Shown: piece by piece, positions 38,411 to 47,900 of the stretch
How positions within the stretch are numbered: position 1 is the first letter of the stretch
How the letters are laid out: each line of letters begins with the position of its first letter
Source: Azonexus sp.
GTDB taxonomy: Bacteria; Pseudomonadota; Gammaproteobacteria; Burkholderiales; Rhodocyclaceae
Direction: 5' to 3'
DNA: 57,450 bases
NCBI GenBank assembly: GCA_031277255.1
Contig: JAITMS010000067.1
Span: 1-57,450 of the forward strand
Translations under genes and position numbers: made by a program
Notes under the pieces: model-generated
The model's input: the letters and a program-made list of their open reading frames with translations, nothing else
Told to the model about the DNA's origin: nothing
The model's database searches: none

Positions 38411-39325
38411 ATGAGAATTTGCATCATCGGTTGCGGGGCGATCGGCAGTCTGTTCGGCGCGCATCTCTCTCGTCTGGACGATGTCGAGGTGTGGGCTTAC
38501 GACCCCAATCAGGCCCATGTGGACGCCATCAACCAGCACGGACTGCGCCTTACCGGGCTGGCCGACATCGTCGGCCCGGTCAAGGCGAGGAGCGACGCGG
38601 CGGCAATTCCCGCCTGCGATTTCGGCATCATCGCCGCCAAGACGCTGCACACCCGGCCCGCCATCGAGGCCACGGCGCACCTCTTCAAAAACGGGGCGGT
38701 CTGTTCCGTGCAGAACGGCGTCGGCAGCGAGGAAATCCTCGCCGAATACGTGCCGCGCGTCATTCTCGGCACCACCTTCCCCGCCGGTCACATGACCGCG
38801 CCCGGCGTCGTCAATCAGGACACCGGCGGCAAAACCTGGATCGGCCCCTTCGCGCCAAAGCCCGCCACGATGGCGGAAGTCGAGCAACTGGCCGAGGCCA
38901 TCAACCGTTCCGGCATGATTTGCCTGCCGATGACGGATGCCCGCGGCGCGCTGTGGACCAAGCTGATTTTCAACTCCGCCTCCAACGCCATGGGGGCGCT
39001 GACCCGGCTGCCGCACGGCATCGCCTGTGAGCAGGTGTGGCCGGTCATGCTGGCGCTGGCGGAAGAAGGCATGGCGGTGGCCAAAGCCTTGGGCATCACG
39101 CTCGATGGCGACCCCGTCGCCCTGCTCGAATACGGCAAAAAGGTCGCCTACCGCCACAAGCCGAGCATGTTGCAGGACGTTCTCGCCCAGCGGGCCACCG
39201 AAATAGACGCCCTGAACGGCGGCATTGCCCGGATTGGCCGGGAAATCGGCGTGCCGACCCCGCTCAACGAAGCGATGACCGTGATGATCAAGGGCCTTGA
39301 ATTTTCCTGGACGCTGAAGGATTAA
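38411..39325 (+). CDS. Ketopantoate reductase family dehydrogenase, paralogue 2
   Basis: A 304-aa relative of the preceding protein with the loop ICIIGCGAIGSLFGAHLS, VQNGVGSEEILAEYV and ALWTKLIFNSASNAMGAL. Two tandem but clearly diverged copies suggest either two substrates or a heteromer. It is followed after 6 bp by the M24 gene. Confidence 0.87.
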   Translation: MRICIIGCGAIGSLFGAHLSRLDDVEVWAYDPNQAHVDAINQHGLRLTGLADIVGPVKARSDAAAIPACDFGIIAAKTLHTRPAIEATAHLFKNGAVCSVQNGVGSEEILAEYVPRVILGTTFPAGHMTAPGVVNQDTGGKTWIGPFAPKPATMAEVEQLAEAINRSGMICLPMTDARGALWTKLIFNSASNAMGALTRLPHGIACEQVWPVMLALAEEGMAVAKALGITLDGDPVALLEYGKKVAYRHKPSMLQDVLAQRATEIDALNGGIARIGREIGVPTPLNEAMTVMIKGLEFSWTLKD

Positions 39326-39331
39326 AAAGCC

Positions 39332-40486
39332 ATGACTGATTACATCAACCCCTACACCCCAAGCCAGACGGAAATCGCGCGCCGTTACCACAACGTTCGG
39401 CTGGCGATGGAAAAAGCCGGTCTTGACTACCTCATCGTCAGCGGCAGCGAGTACACCGGCTTCGAGGGCGCGGTTCGCTACCTGTGCGGCTTCCATATCC
39501 TGCACCGTTACGCCTACGTCATCGTGCCGCTGGCGGGCGAGCCGGTCGCCGTCTTCCCGCGCGAGGCGACCTGGGTCGGCGACCACAGCGCCACCTTCGT
39601 CAAGCAGCGCGAATTCCCGGCCCATTGCGGCGAGTGGATGGCCGCCTGGCTCAAGGAAAAAGGCGCTCGTCAAGTCGGCGTCTATGGCCTTGAATACGTG
39701 ATGAACGTGCGCGACTACGCGGCGCTGGTCAAAGACGGCCTCGATCTGGTCGATTTCGACACCCCCTTCGACTACGCCCGCGCCGAGAAAAGCGAGGAAG
39801 AACTGCGCTCGGTGCGTCATTCAATGGCCATCAACAAGGCCGGGGTGCTCGCCGTCTTGCAGGCGTACCGGGAAGGCATGACCGAGGCGGCATTGATGGG
39901 CGTGGCGGAAAACCTGTTCGCCGCCGCCGGTACCGCGCGCAAGACCATGGACATGATCTGTTCCGGCCCCGACGGCTCCCTGCGGCCGCAGATGGTCTTT
40001 CCCACCGGTCGGCCCCTGCGCGACACCGACGGCTTGGTGTACGGCCTTGAAATTGCTGGCGAAGGCGGCCACTGGGTCGAATTTTCGCGGGTTCTGGCAC
40101 CGCGCGGCCTCGATGCGGTGACCCAGGCGATGTTGACCGCCTATCAGGAATTCCACGAACTGGCCAAAACCCACATGAAGGCCGGGGCGACCGCCGAAGA
40201 AGTCCATCGGGCCTGCGTCAAGCCCTTCCATGATCGCGGCTATCGTCTCGGCCATGTGTCGGGCCACTCGATCGGCATGACCATGATCGAAATGCCGCGC
40301 ATCGGTGAGGGCTTTGATTTCGTGCTGCCGGAAAACATGGTCTGTTCCATGCACCCGCACATTATGACCGAGGATCGCCGCCATTCCCTGTATTTCCAGG
40401 AAACCTACCGGGTTGGCAAGGACGGCGGCGAGGCTTTGTCAGGCGTGCCGATCAAGGCATATCACGGCGGCGAAAGCGCCTTTTGA
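39332..40486 (+). CDS. M24-family pita-bread protein (creatinase/Xaa-Pro-peptidase-like)
   Basis: A 384-aa protein with the creatinase N-terminal domain and the M24 fold. The conserved GHVSGHSIGM His block is present, but the dinuclear metal ligands are altered. The two usual Asp positions read GLEIAG and WVEFSRV, and the late EPG motif reads MHPH (H341). A metal peptidase is therefore unlikely. A metal-free C-N hydrolase like creatinase, or another amidino/amide hydrolase, is plausible. Last gene of the run regulated from 37317. Confidence 0.83.
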   Translation: MTDYINPYTPSQTEIARRYHNVRLAMEKAGLDYLIVSGSEYTGFEGAVRYLCGFHILHRYAYVIVPLAGEPVAVFPREATWVGDHSATFVKQREFPAHCGEWMAAWLKEKGARQVGVYGLEYVMNVRDYAALVKDGLDLVDFDTPFDYARAEKSEEELRSVRHSMAINKAGVLAVLQAYREGMTEAALMGVAENLFAAAGTARKTMDMICSGPDGSLRPQMVFPTGRPLRDTDGLVYGLEIAGEGGHWVEFSRVLAPRGLDAVTQAMLTAYQEFHELAKTHMKAGATAEEVHRACVKPFHDRGYRLGHVSGHSIGMTMIEMPRIGEGFDFVLPENMVCSMHPHIMTEDRRHSLYFQETYRVGKDGGEALSGVPIKAYHGGESAF

Positions 40487-40875
40487 GCAAGAATATTTGA
40501 TACGCCAGCGGCATATAACCACAACAGCCTGCTTTCTCCCGTTCCAGAACTGGGGCTGTAAAACGAACTGGCCCTTGTCGATTTTCGTTTTTTATAAAAA
40601 TGATGCAGTTATCGGATAACCCATGCACTTTGCGGATAACACTTGCCTAACTGTTCCAGTAATTTATGCCATCGGTAACAGACAGGCGGTGGTTCGCTGC
40701 TTCGGTCGCCATCCAGCATGTGTTGCATATTAATAAAATTGTGATATATGATCTTTTTTATCAAAATTGTTATTTATGCTAAGCGTATTTTCTTTCGCAT
40801 GAGCGTCATCACTACAGTCATCACCGTTGCACCATAAAAAACGAAGTACTTGCAGTAAAAAGAGGAGGAGGAACG
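40487..40875 (+). promoter_or_regulatory. AT-rich promoter region of the RND/DUF1302/DUF1329 operon with palindromic operator
   Basis: 389 bp without a gene and much more AT-rich than the surroundings, especially 40581-40860. It holds the perfect palindrome GTTATC-G-GATAAC (40608-40620). Its right part CGGATAAC recurs at 40633-40640, exactly 20 bp later. A purine run AAAAAGAGGAGGAGGAACG precedes the ATG at 40876. AT-rich tracts near 40725-40795 may hold the core promoter; no single -35/-10 pair is certain. Confidence 0.5.
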
Positions 40876-41820
40876 ATGTATCGGAGGATCATCGCGGCAG
40901 GCGTCGTGATGTTTAGCCTCGTTGCCTGCCAGCAGGCGCCGGATCTCAGCATGATCGAGGCGGAACGGGCCAAGAGCCTGCAACGTTACGACATTCTTCA
41001 GTCGCTGGCGGCCAATGACAAGGTCATCGCTGCGGGAACCCAGAGCGGCGTCGTGCTGGTCTCGGCGGATCAGGGCAAAACCTGGACGCGGCAAGCCTTG
41101 GGCGCAACCTCCCTGATCGGCCTGGCGACTTGCCCGGATGGCAGTTTCGTCGGTATCGACTTCAACCACCGGGTCTGGTATGGCGATGCGGCGGGCGGCG
41201 GCTGGCAGGCGGTCGTTCTGGAGAACCCCCGCACGCCGCTGACCGTCGCCTGTGACGGCAAGAACCAATGGTGGGTCGCCGGGTCGGGGGCGAAAATCGC
41301 CATGAGCGCCGACCGGGGGGCCAGTTGGCAAGTCACCGACCTCGGCGAAGACGCCCAGATCACGGCCTTGCAGTGGATCGATGAGACCTTCGCCATTGCC
41401 GTCGGCGAGTTCGGCATGGTGCTCACAACCGAGGATGGCGGCGCGACCTGGCAGAAGGAAGCGGGCATTCCCAACGAGTTCTATCCCTACGCCACCTTGT
41501 TCATGGATCGCCAGAGCGGCTACGTCAGCGGCATTGCCGGGCAGATTTTCAAGACCGAAGACGGCGGCAAAACCTGGGCGAAATTCGACAACCTCGCCAA
41601 CGCTTCCCTGTACAGACTGTTCATCCATGATGGCAAACCCTACGGCGTCGGCGCCAGCGGCATTGTTGCCCGCCTCGATGGCGACGCCTTCCGCGCCATG
41701 CCCTATCCCGACGCGCTGCCGGTATTCCTGGGCGCGGGCATTTCCCTGCCGGGCGAACAGGCGGTCGTCATCGGCGGGCCGGGCGGACTTGTCCGAGTTA
41801 TCGGCACCCAGGTGAATTGA
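40876..41820 (+). CDS. YCF48-like beta-propeller lipoprotein
   Basis: A 314-aa protein with a lipoprotein signal (lipobox LVAC, C18). It has repeated Asp-box/YCF48 blades, such as LVSADQGKTWTRQ, MSADRGASWQV, LTTEDGGATWQKE and FKTEDGGKTWAKF. Such proteins often precede an RND transporter plus DUF1302/DUF1329 genes in degraders of hydrophobic compounds and may act as a periplasmic scaffold. First gene of the operon, with a strong AGGAGGAGG site and a 3-bp gap to the next gene. Confidence 0.85.
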   Translation: MYRRIIAAGVVMFSLVACQQAPDLSMIEAERAKSLQRYDILQSLAANDKVIAAGTQSGVVLVSADQGKTWTRQALGATSLIGLATCPDGSFVGIDFNHRVWYGDAAGGGWQAVVLENPRTPLTVACDGKNQWWVAGSGAKIAMSADRGASWQVTDLGEDAQITALQWIDETFAIAVGEFGMVLTTEDGGATWQKEAGIPNEFYPYATLFMDRQSGYVSGIAGQIFKTEDGGKTWAKFDNLANASLYRLFIHDGKPYGVGASGIVARLDGDAFRAMPYPDALPVFLGAGISLPGEQAVVIGGPGGLVRVIGTQVN

Positions 41821-41823
41821 GAG

Positions 41824-44259
41824 ATGACGATGCCCAAAATCCTGGCCAGACTGCGTCAGCGCATCACCCACGCGCTCCACATTGGTGAGGAATGGCTGTT
41901 TGCCAATCCCAAGATCGTCCTTGCCCTGATTATTGGCGTGACCCTGCTGTTCAGCCTGGCCTTGCCGCGTCTGCGCATCTATTCAGATTTTTCCGATCTG
42001 CTGCCGCAAAACCATGCGTACATCAAGGTCTACAACCAGATCAAGGAAAATTTCGGCGGCGCCAACATGATCGTCATGGCCATCGAAGTGGAAAAAGGCA
42101 GCATCTTCAACGACGACACCCTGGCCTTGGTCAACGAAGCGACGCAAGGCGTCGACAGCCTGCCGGGGGTCAATCACAACCTGGTCAGTTCCCTCACCCA
42201 CCGCACCGCCCGCAAGATCTACCTCTCGGAAGAAGGGGCGTTGATGTCGGAGCCTTATTACGATCCGACCAAGGGCAGGTACAGCGTTGCCGAACTGGAG
42301 CAGATGAAGAAGGATGTCATCGCCAACCCGACCATCTTCGGCCTGCTCGTCTCGCCGGATTTCAAGTCGGCGCTGATCAAGGCCCAGTTGAATGAAACCG
42401 ACATCGACTACGCCAAGACCTTTGCTGAACTGCAAAAGGTGCGCGAAGCCATCGCCCGGCCCGGCCACCGCATTCATGTGACGGGCAACCCGGTGCTGAC
42501 TGGCTGGGTATATACCTATCTCAACCAGATCGTCGCCATCCTCGCTTACACCCTGCTGCTGCTGGCGGCCTTGCTGATTCTTTATTTCCGGCGTTTCTAC
42601 GGCATTGCCCTGCCGCTGGTCGGGATTGCCCTCTCCTCCATCTGGGGCCTGGGTTTCATGGCGCTGGTCGGCATCAATCTGGAACCCTTGAGCCTGCCGA
42701 TTCCCTTCCTCATCGCCGCGCGCGCCACCTCCCACGGGGTGCAACTGGCGGCCCGCTACTACGAGGAACTGGCCAAGGTGCACAACGGCAAAAAAGCGGC
42801 GCGCAACGCCCTCGACGCCCTGTTCCGGCCCGGATCGCTGGCCATCATCGTCGATGCTCTGGGCATTGCCGTTCTCGTTCTTGGCGCTGCGCCCTTCAAT
42901 ACCAAATTGGGTATTGCCGCCGGTTTCTGGGGGTTTTCGGTCATCTTCACCGTGCATTTCATGGTCCCGCTCGCCCTCACCGTGCTGCCGCAACCGAAGA
43001 AGATGGAGAACAAGAACGAAGGCGTGCGCAACTTTCTCGGTCTGGCGATGGCCAAGACCGGCGGCACCACCAGCGGCGCCCGCACCATCCTGCTCCTGGC
43101 CGCGCTCGGCGCCATCGGCGGCTCCTGGTTCATCGCCCACGTGCAACTGGGCGAATCCGAGCCGGGCAGCCCGCTGTTACATCGCAACCACGACTACAAC
43201 GTCTCGACCAAGGCGATCAACACCCTCTTTCCCGGCTCCGAGGAATTGCACGTCATTGCCCGCACCGACGAGAAACGCGGCATCAACAAGCCAGAGGTGA
43301 TGGCCGCCATCGAGCGTTTTCAGGCCCACATGCTGTCCGACCCGACCCTCGGCGGCGCCAAGGCCATTCCCGGCGTCATCCGCGTGGTCAACCGCCTGAC
43401 CCACAACGACGACCCGCGCTGGATGCAGATTCCCGACAATGCCGACGAAATCGTCGGGCTGATGTTCACCTACATGGCCAGCAGCCCGATTCCCGGCGCT
43501 TTGAAGGAGTTCATCAACCCCGACGAGAACGAAGCCGACATGGTCTTCTATTACAAGGATCACCAGGCGGAAACGGTCAATCGGGTGGTGGCCCTGGCCG
43601 AAGAAGGCATCCGCCGGATCGAAGCCGAGACGCCGGGGCTGCACATCGAACTGGGCGGCGGCATCATCGGCGTCACAGCGGCGGCCAACCAGGCGCTGCA
43701 CAGCGACCACATGAAGATCATCCCGGCGGTCATGCTACTGGCTTTCCTGCTGGTCACGGTCTATTACAGCTCGGCCCACGCGGGCTGGCTGATGGTGCTG
43801 CCGATGCTCTTTTCCACCCTGATGACCTACGCCTACATGGGGGCCGCCCATATCGGCATCAACGTCAATACCGTGCCTGTCATCGCCGTCGGCGTCGGCG
43901 TCGGCATCGACTACGCCGTCTATTTCATGGATCGCATCCGCGAAGAAATGGCCGCCACCCGCGACATTCACCAATCGGTCATCAACGCCGTCGCCACCAC
44001 CGGCTACGCGGTGTCGTTCACGGCGGCGACGCTGATCGCCGGAGTGGTCATGTGGATTTTCATGTCTGACCTGCGCTTTCAGTCCGACGCGGCGGTTCTG
44101 CTCAGTTTCATGCTGATCGTCAATGCCATCGCCGCGATGCTGATCGTTCCGGCGTGGTGCGTGGTCTTCCGGCCGCATTTCGTGATGGCTACCCATTACG
44201 ACGCCGACGGCGTGCTGGAAGAAGATGAGGCGGCGGCAAGGAGCGGCAAGTCGGCCTGA
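41824..44259 (+). CDS. RND-superfamily (MMPL-type) transporter
   Basis: An 811-aa membrane protein with the two-fold RND layout. An N-terminal membrane helix (IVLALIIGVTLLFSLALPRL) precedes a large periplasmic domain starting YSDFSDLLPQNHAYIKVYNQI. A block of helices (YTLLLLAALLILYF onward) is followed by a second periplasmic domain and a final helix block with TVPVIAVGVGVGIDYAVYFMDRIREE. It probably moves a lipophilic compound across the envelope with the neighbouring outer-membrane and periplasmic proteins. Confidence 0.92.
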   Translation: MTMPKILARLRQRITHALHIGEEWLFANPKIVLALIIGVTLLFSLALPRLRIYSDFSDLLPQNHAYIKVYNQIKENFGGANMIVMAIEVEKGSIFNDDTLALVNEATQGVDSLPGVNHNLVSSLTHRTARKIYLSEEGALMSEPYYDPTKGRYSVAELEQMKKDVIANPTIFGLLVSPDFKSALIKAQLNETDIDYAKTFAELQKVREAIARPGHRIHVTGNPVLTGWVYTYLNQIVAILAYTLLLLAALLILYFRRFYGIALPLVGIALSSIWGLGFMALVGINLEPLSLPIPFLIAARATSHGVQLAARYYEELAKVHNGKKAARNALDALFRPGSLAIIVDALGIAVLVLGAAPFNTKLGIAAGFWGFSVIFTVHFMVPLALTVLPQPKKMENKNEGVRNFLGLAMAKTGGTTSGARTILLLAALGAIGGSWFIAHVQLGESEPGSPLLHRNHDYNVSTKAINTLFPGSEELHVIARTDEKRGINKPEVMAAIERFQAHMLSDPTLGGAKAIPGVIRVVNRLTHNDDPRWMQIPDNADEIVGLMFTYMASSPIPGALKEFINPDENEADMVFYYKDHQAETVNRVVALAEEGIRRIEAETPGLHIELGGGIIGVTAAANQALHSDHMKIIPAVMLLAFLLVTVYYSSAHAGWLMVLPMLFSTLMTYAYMGAAHIGINVNTVPVIAVGVGVGIDYAVYFMDRIREEMAATRDIHQSVINAVATTGYAVSFTAATLIAGVVMWIFMSDLRFQSDAAVLLSFMLIVNAIAAMLIVPAWCVVFRPHFVMATHYDADGVLEEDEAAARSGKSA

Positions 44260-44310
44260 CGGCATAACAGGGGTTCAGCAGGCAGTACATTTACAACAAG
44301 GAGGAGTCAA

Positions 44311-46461
44311 ATGCAAAAGCATGAAAACCAACGGGAGTGGCGGCAGAAGGCGCTGGCCGCCATCATTTTGACAGCCCTGGCCGCAGGCGCGGCCCGCGCC
44401 GACGACCTGCCCGCTCTGGGCGACGGCGACGATTCCTGGCGGGTCGATGTCATTTACGAGAACGCCACCCACTACCGGGGCAAGGACGACACCGGCCACG
44501 AAGTCGGCCTCTCCAAGTTCCGCAACACGCTGCAAGTTGAACTCGACAAGAAACTGGCCAGCGACTGGGATTTCCACGCCATCCTGCGCGGCACCTTCGA
44601 TGGCGTCTATCGGCTCAACGACGACGAGTTCGGCAGAAAAGCCGGTAGCCGACGGGCGTCGGACTTGCAGTTCGAGAACACCGTATCGAAGTCGGGCGGG
44701 ATCGTCACCACGGTGCCCTGGGGCGGCGGTCTTGGCGCCAACGGCGGCCCCTGGAACCAGGCAACGGCGCCTTTCGGCTATCCCGGCGGCAATGAGCTGG
44801 TGCAAGCGATATATAACGGGGGCGCCACTGTCGGCGTCATGCCCCCAGGCTTGGTCGCCAACACCGCTTTTGTCAATGGCAGCGCCTTCAGCGTCCAATC
44901 GGGCGTCGGCCTGCGTATGCTGGGCGACCGCTGGCACGGCCCCGACGGCGGCGTTGCCATCGCCGTGCCGGTCCGCCCCTGCGACAGCGACAAGCGCGGC
45001 TGCCGCGATTTCGGCGGTTATGGCGACAAGGACCGCTCCGAACTGGAAGCGCCGGAATTCAACGACCGCCTCGATTTCATCCGCGAAGCCTATGTCAAGA
45101 AGACTTTCAACATCGGCGATGACACCAGCTTCTTCCTCAAGCTGGGCCGCCAGCAGGTGGTCTGGGGGCGGACCGATCTGTTCCGCGTGCTCGATGTCAT
45201 CAACCCGGTCGATTACTCGCGCAACAACATCTATGACGAGTTGCAGGACATCCGCATTCCGATGTGGATCGCCCAGGGCGAGTTTCGCTTCGGTAGCTCG
45301 GAGCTGATGCAGGATCGCAACCTCTCCTTCATCTGGAATTTCGACAAGTTCCGGCCCAATAACCTCGGTCAATGCGGCACCGCCAACGTCATGCTCGACG
45401 CTGGCTGCTTCTTCCGCGGCATGGCGAGCCTCTGGGACAACGGCGGCACGGTGGCCAACTTTGCCCACTTGAGCGATGGCTCCGCCACACTGGCGGAAAT
45501 CGGCATGGGAATGCCGATCGGCACCCTGCCGCGCGACATGTGGCTGGCCACCAACTTTGGCCCCGGCCAGATCGGTATCCGCAAGGTGCACCTGCCCTCG
45601 TGGAGCCTCTCCAACACCCAGTTCGGCGTCAAGTTTGAAGGCGTCACCCAGGGCGGCCTCAACTTCTCCGTGAACGCCCTCACCTACCGCTCGCAACTGC
45701 CCAGCCTGCACGCCTTCAACAACGCGCAGAACCCCTTCGTCGCCAGCCAGAAAGGCGGCTCCTCGCACCTGATCGCCTTCGACATGCACTTTCCCCGGGT
45801 CAACCTGATCGGCGGTTCGATGGACTTCCAGTCCGAAACCCTGGGCGCTGCCTTCCGTCTCGAAGGCGCCTTCACCAAGGGCGAGGAATTCGTCAATACG
45901 GCCCGGCCCAAGCTCTATTCGGAGAACAAGGTCTTTCGTTCGGTGATCGGCATCGACCGCCCGACCTTCATTCCCTTCATCAGCGAAAGCCGCACCACCC
46001 TCATCTCGGCCCAGTTGTTCTACCAGCACATCTTCGACCATGAGGAGCACCGCGGCCCCCTGGGCAAGTACGGGATGCCGGACTGGAAGGACAATTTCAT
46101 CGGCACCCTCCTCATCAAGGCGATGCTGATGAATGACCGGCTCAGCCCACAACTGGTCATGGCCCGCGATTTCAAGGCCCATGCCTGGGCGGTGGCGCCG
46201 CAGGTCGAGTGGAGCCTCTCCGACAACCTCAAGCTGACGCTCGGCGCCAATATCAAGGACCGGAGCAATGACGACCGCTGGGCCTGGAACGACTGCCGCG
46301 ACTGCAATCCCTATCCGCCCTACACGGCGTATGACGAGCACACTGGGCCTGGCCCGCTCGGCCTTTCCGGCCTTGAGCCGGTCGGTCGCTTCCGCGCCGG
46401 CCCGATCGGCGCGGCCTGGCGGGAAGACGAAGCCTATTTCTACCTCCGCTACAAGTTCTGA
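44311..46461 (+). CDS. DUF1302 family outer-membrane protein
   Basis: A 716-aa exported protein with a signal region ending ALAAGAARADD. Long amphipathic strand-like stretches, aromatic-rich turns and the closing FYLRYKF (C-terminal Phe) are typical of outer-membrane barrels. DUF1302 proteins recur beside DUF1329 and RND genes in steroid, terpene and hydrocarbon degraders. A role in substrate uptake or secretion is inferred. AAGGAGGAG lies 6 bp before the ATG. Confidence 0.88.
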   Translation: MQKHENQREWRQKALAAIILTALAAGAARADDLPALGDGDDSWRVDVIYENATHYRGKDDTGHEVGLSKFRNTLQVELDKKLASDWDFHAILRGTFDGVYRLNDDEFGRKAGSRRASDLQFENTVSKSGGIVTTVPWGGGLGANGGPWNQATAPFGYPGGNELVQAIYNGGATVGVMPPGLVANTAFVNGSAFSVQSGVGLRMLGDRWHGPDGGVAIAVPVRPCDSDKRGCRDFGGYGDKDRSELEAPEFNDRLDFIREAYVKKTFNIGDDTSFFLKLGRQQVVWGRTDLFRVLDVINPVDYSRNNIYDELQDIRIPMWIAQGEFRFGSSELMQDRNLSFIWNFDKFRPNNLGQCGTANVMLDAGCFFRGMASLWDNGGTVANFAHLSDGSATLAEIGMGMPIGTLPRDMWLATNFGPGQIGIRKVHLPSWSLSNTQFGVKFEGVTQGGLNFSVNALTYRSQLPSLHAFNNAQNPFVASQKGGSSHLIAFDMHFPRVNLIGGSMDFQSETLGAAFRLEGAFTKGEEFVNTARPKLYSENKVFRSVIGIDRPTFIPFISESRTTLISAQLFYQHIFDHEEHRGPLGKYGMPDWKDNFIGTLLIKAMLMNDRLSPQLVMARDFKAHAWAVAPQVEWSLSDNLKLTLGANIKDRSNDDRWAWNDCRDCNPYPPYTAYDEHTGPGPLGLSGLEPVGRFRAGPIGAAWREDEAYFYLRYKF

Positions 46462-46479
46462 TATTTCTGGAGACACGCT

Positions 46480-47784
46480 ATGAAACTCAAATACACCGCT
46501 TTCACGCTTGCCCTGCTGGCGGTCGGCGCCACCCATGCCGCCACCGAAGCCGACGTGGACAACAGCTTTCATCCCTATAAAAAAGGCTTTCCCACGGTTT
46601 CCGGCTTGAACGCCGGCATCACCATCAACAAGGGCAACGTCGACCAATTCAAGGACGCCTTCGATTCGGGCCTCTACGACATGGTCAAGGACGGCTGGGT
46701 GGACATCAAGGTCGCCGCCAGCACCGACTTTCCGCAGCCGAAAGCCTATATCGAAGCGACCCGGCAAAATCTCGGCAAGATCAAGCTGGGGCCGAACAAC
46801 GGCGATCTCGAAGGCTATGTCGCGGGGCGGCCCTTTCCCGAAGAACCTGATCTGAACGATCCGCGCGCGGGCGAGAAGCTCGCCTGGAACTTCAAGTACG
46901 GGGCCAACTATGGCGATTCCGGGGCCATCTACCCCTTCTACTGGCGCTATCGCAACGCCGCCAGCGGCCAGATCGAGCGCACCATCAAGTTCGAATTCCA
47001 CTTCCTCAACCTGATGCACCGGGTCGAGCAGCCGCCGATTCCGGAAATCACGCCCAACCCGTCGAAGATTTACCGCGGCACTTACGCCAAGGTCTACGAG
47101 CCGGTCGAACTGAAAAACACCCAGTTGCTGATCCATCGCTTCGATGACGACCAGAAACTCGACGACGGCTACCTGTATCTCGGTTTCCAGCGCCGCGTCC
47201 GCCGCCTGGCGATGGGGCAGACGACCGACGCCTTCCTCGGCTCGGACATGATGATCGAGGACTTTGAAGGCTATAACGGCCGCGTCTCGGAAATGAAGTG
47301 GGCCTACAAGGGCGTCAAGAACATCCTGGTGCCCTTCTTCAACCACAACGAGCAGCAGAACCTGACCGATGAATACAAGGAAGCCGACGGCTACAAGTTC
47401 GTCGATTTCCACGGTCGTGGCAACTGTATGCCGAACGTCACCTACCAGTTGCGCAAGGCTTATATCCTGGAGGCGACGCCCGTCAATCCGAACCACCCGA
47501 TGAGCAAGAAGGTGATGTATCTCGATGCCCAGACCATGTATCCGGGCCGGGTCGTCATTTACGACCGCAAGGGCGCGCTGTGGAAGAACTTCACCATCGG
47601 CAAGGCCCATCCCGATCATCATCTGCCCGCCAACAAGGGCAGCGATGTCTCGCTCGACGACTCCTTCTCGCAGGTCGACATGCAGTCCATGCACTGCACG
47701 ACCGGCCAGTTCAAGGTGCATATCGACGCCAAGTTGAATCCGCCACGGCTGTTCCAGGTGCAGAACATGCGCGGCGGCGATTGA
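46480..47784 (+). CDS. DUF1329 family periplasmic protein
   Basis: A 434-aa protein with a signal peptide (MKLKYTAFTLALLAVGATHA) and a LolA/LppX-like fold expected from family knowledge. Blocks such as GFQRRVRRLAMGQTTDAFLGSD and KKVMYLDAQTMYPGRVVIYDRKGALWKNF are characteristic. It probably binds a hydrophobic ligand between the RND pump and the DUF1302 outer-membrane protein. It is followed by a strong inverted repeat at 47798-47863. Confidence 0.9.
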   Translation: MKLKYTAFTLALLAVGATHAATEADVDNSFHPYKKGFPTVSGLNAGITINKGNVDQFKDAFDSGLYDMVKDGWVDIKVAASTDFPQPKAYIEATRQNLGKIKLGPNNGDLEGYVAGRPFPEEPDLNDPRAGEKLAWNFKYGANYGDSGAIYPFYWRYRNAASGQIERTIKFEFHFLNLMHRVEQPPIPEITPNPSKIYRGTYAKVYEPVELKNTQLLIHRFDDDQKLDDGYLYLGFQRRVRRLAMGQTTDAFLGSDMMIEDFEGYNGRVSEMKWAYKGVKNILVPFFNHNEQQNLTDEYKEADGYKFVDFHGRGNCMPNVTYQLRKAYILEATPVNPNHPMSKKVMYLDAQTMYPGRVVIYDRKGALWKNFTIGKAHPDHHLPANKGSDVSLDDSFSQVDMQSMHCTTGQFKVHIDAKLNPPRLFQVQNMRGGD

Positions 47785-47797
47785 GCGCCGCACCGGA

Positions 47798-47863
47798 CCT
47801 CCGGGGACGAGGCTTTCAGCCAGGCGTCACCGCAAGACTCGCCTGAGCCTCGTCCCGCGGAGG
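47798..47863 (+). terminator. Large inverted repeat after the DUF1329 gene
   Basis: The outer arms at 47798-47814 and 47846-47863 (ending AGCCTCGTCCCGCGGAGG) pair over about 17 bp with one bulged base. A nested stem CAGGCG/CGCCTG lies at 47821-47826 and 47840-47845. There is no T-run, so it may be a transcript-end stabiliser or attenuator rather than an intrinsic terminator. It separates the transport genes from the third Mo hydroxylase. Confidence 0.6.
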
Positions 47864-47900
47864 GTTATCGGGTTCAACTTCGATTTGAGCAGGAGCAGTC

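Noticed and set aside
37424..39325. Pantothenate biosynthesis genes
   Set aside because: The PanE fold is clear, but two tandem copies in a catabolic run without panB/panC argue against that role.
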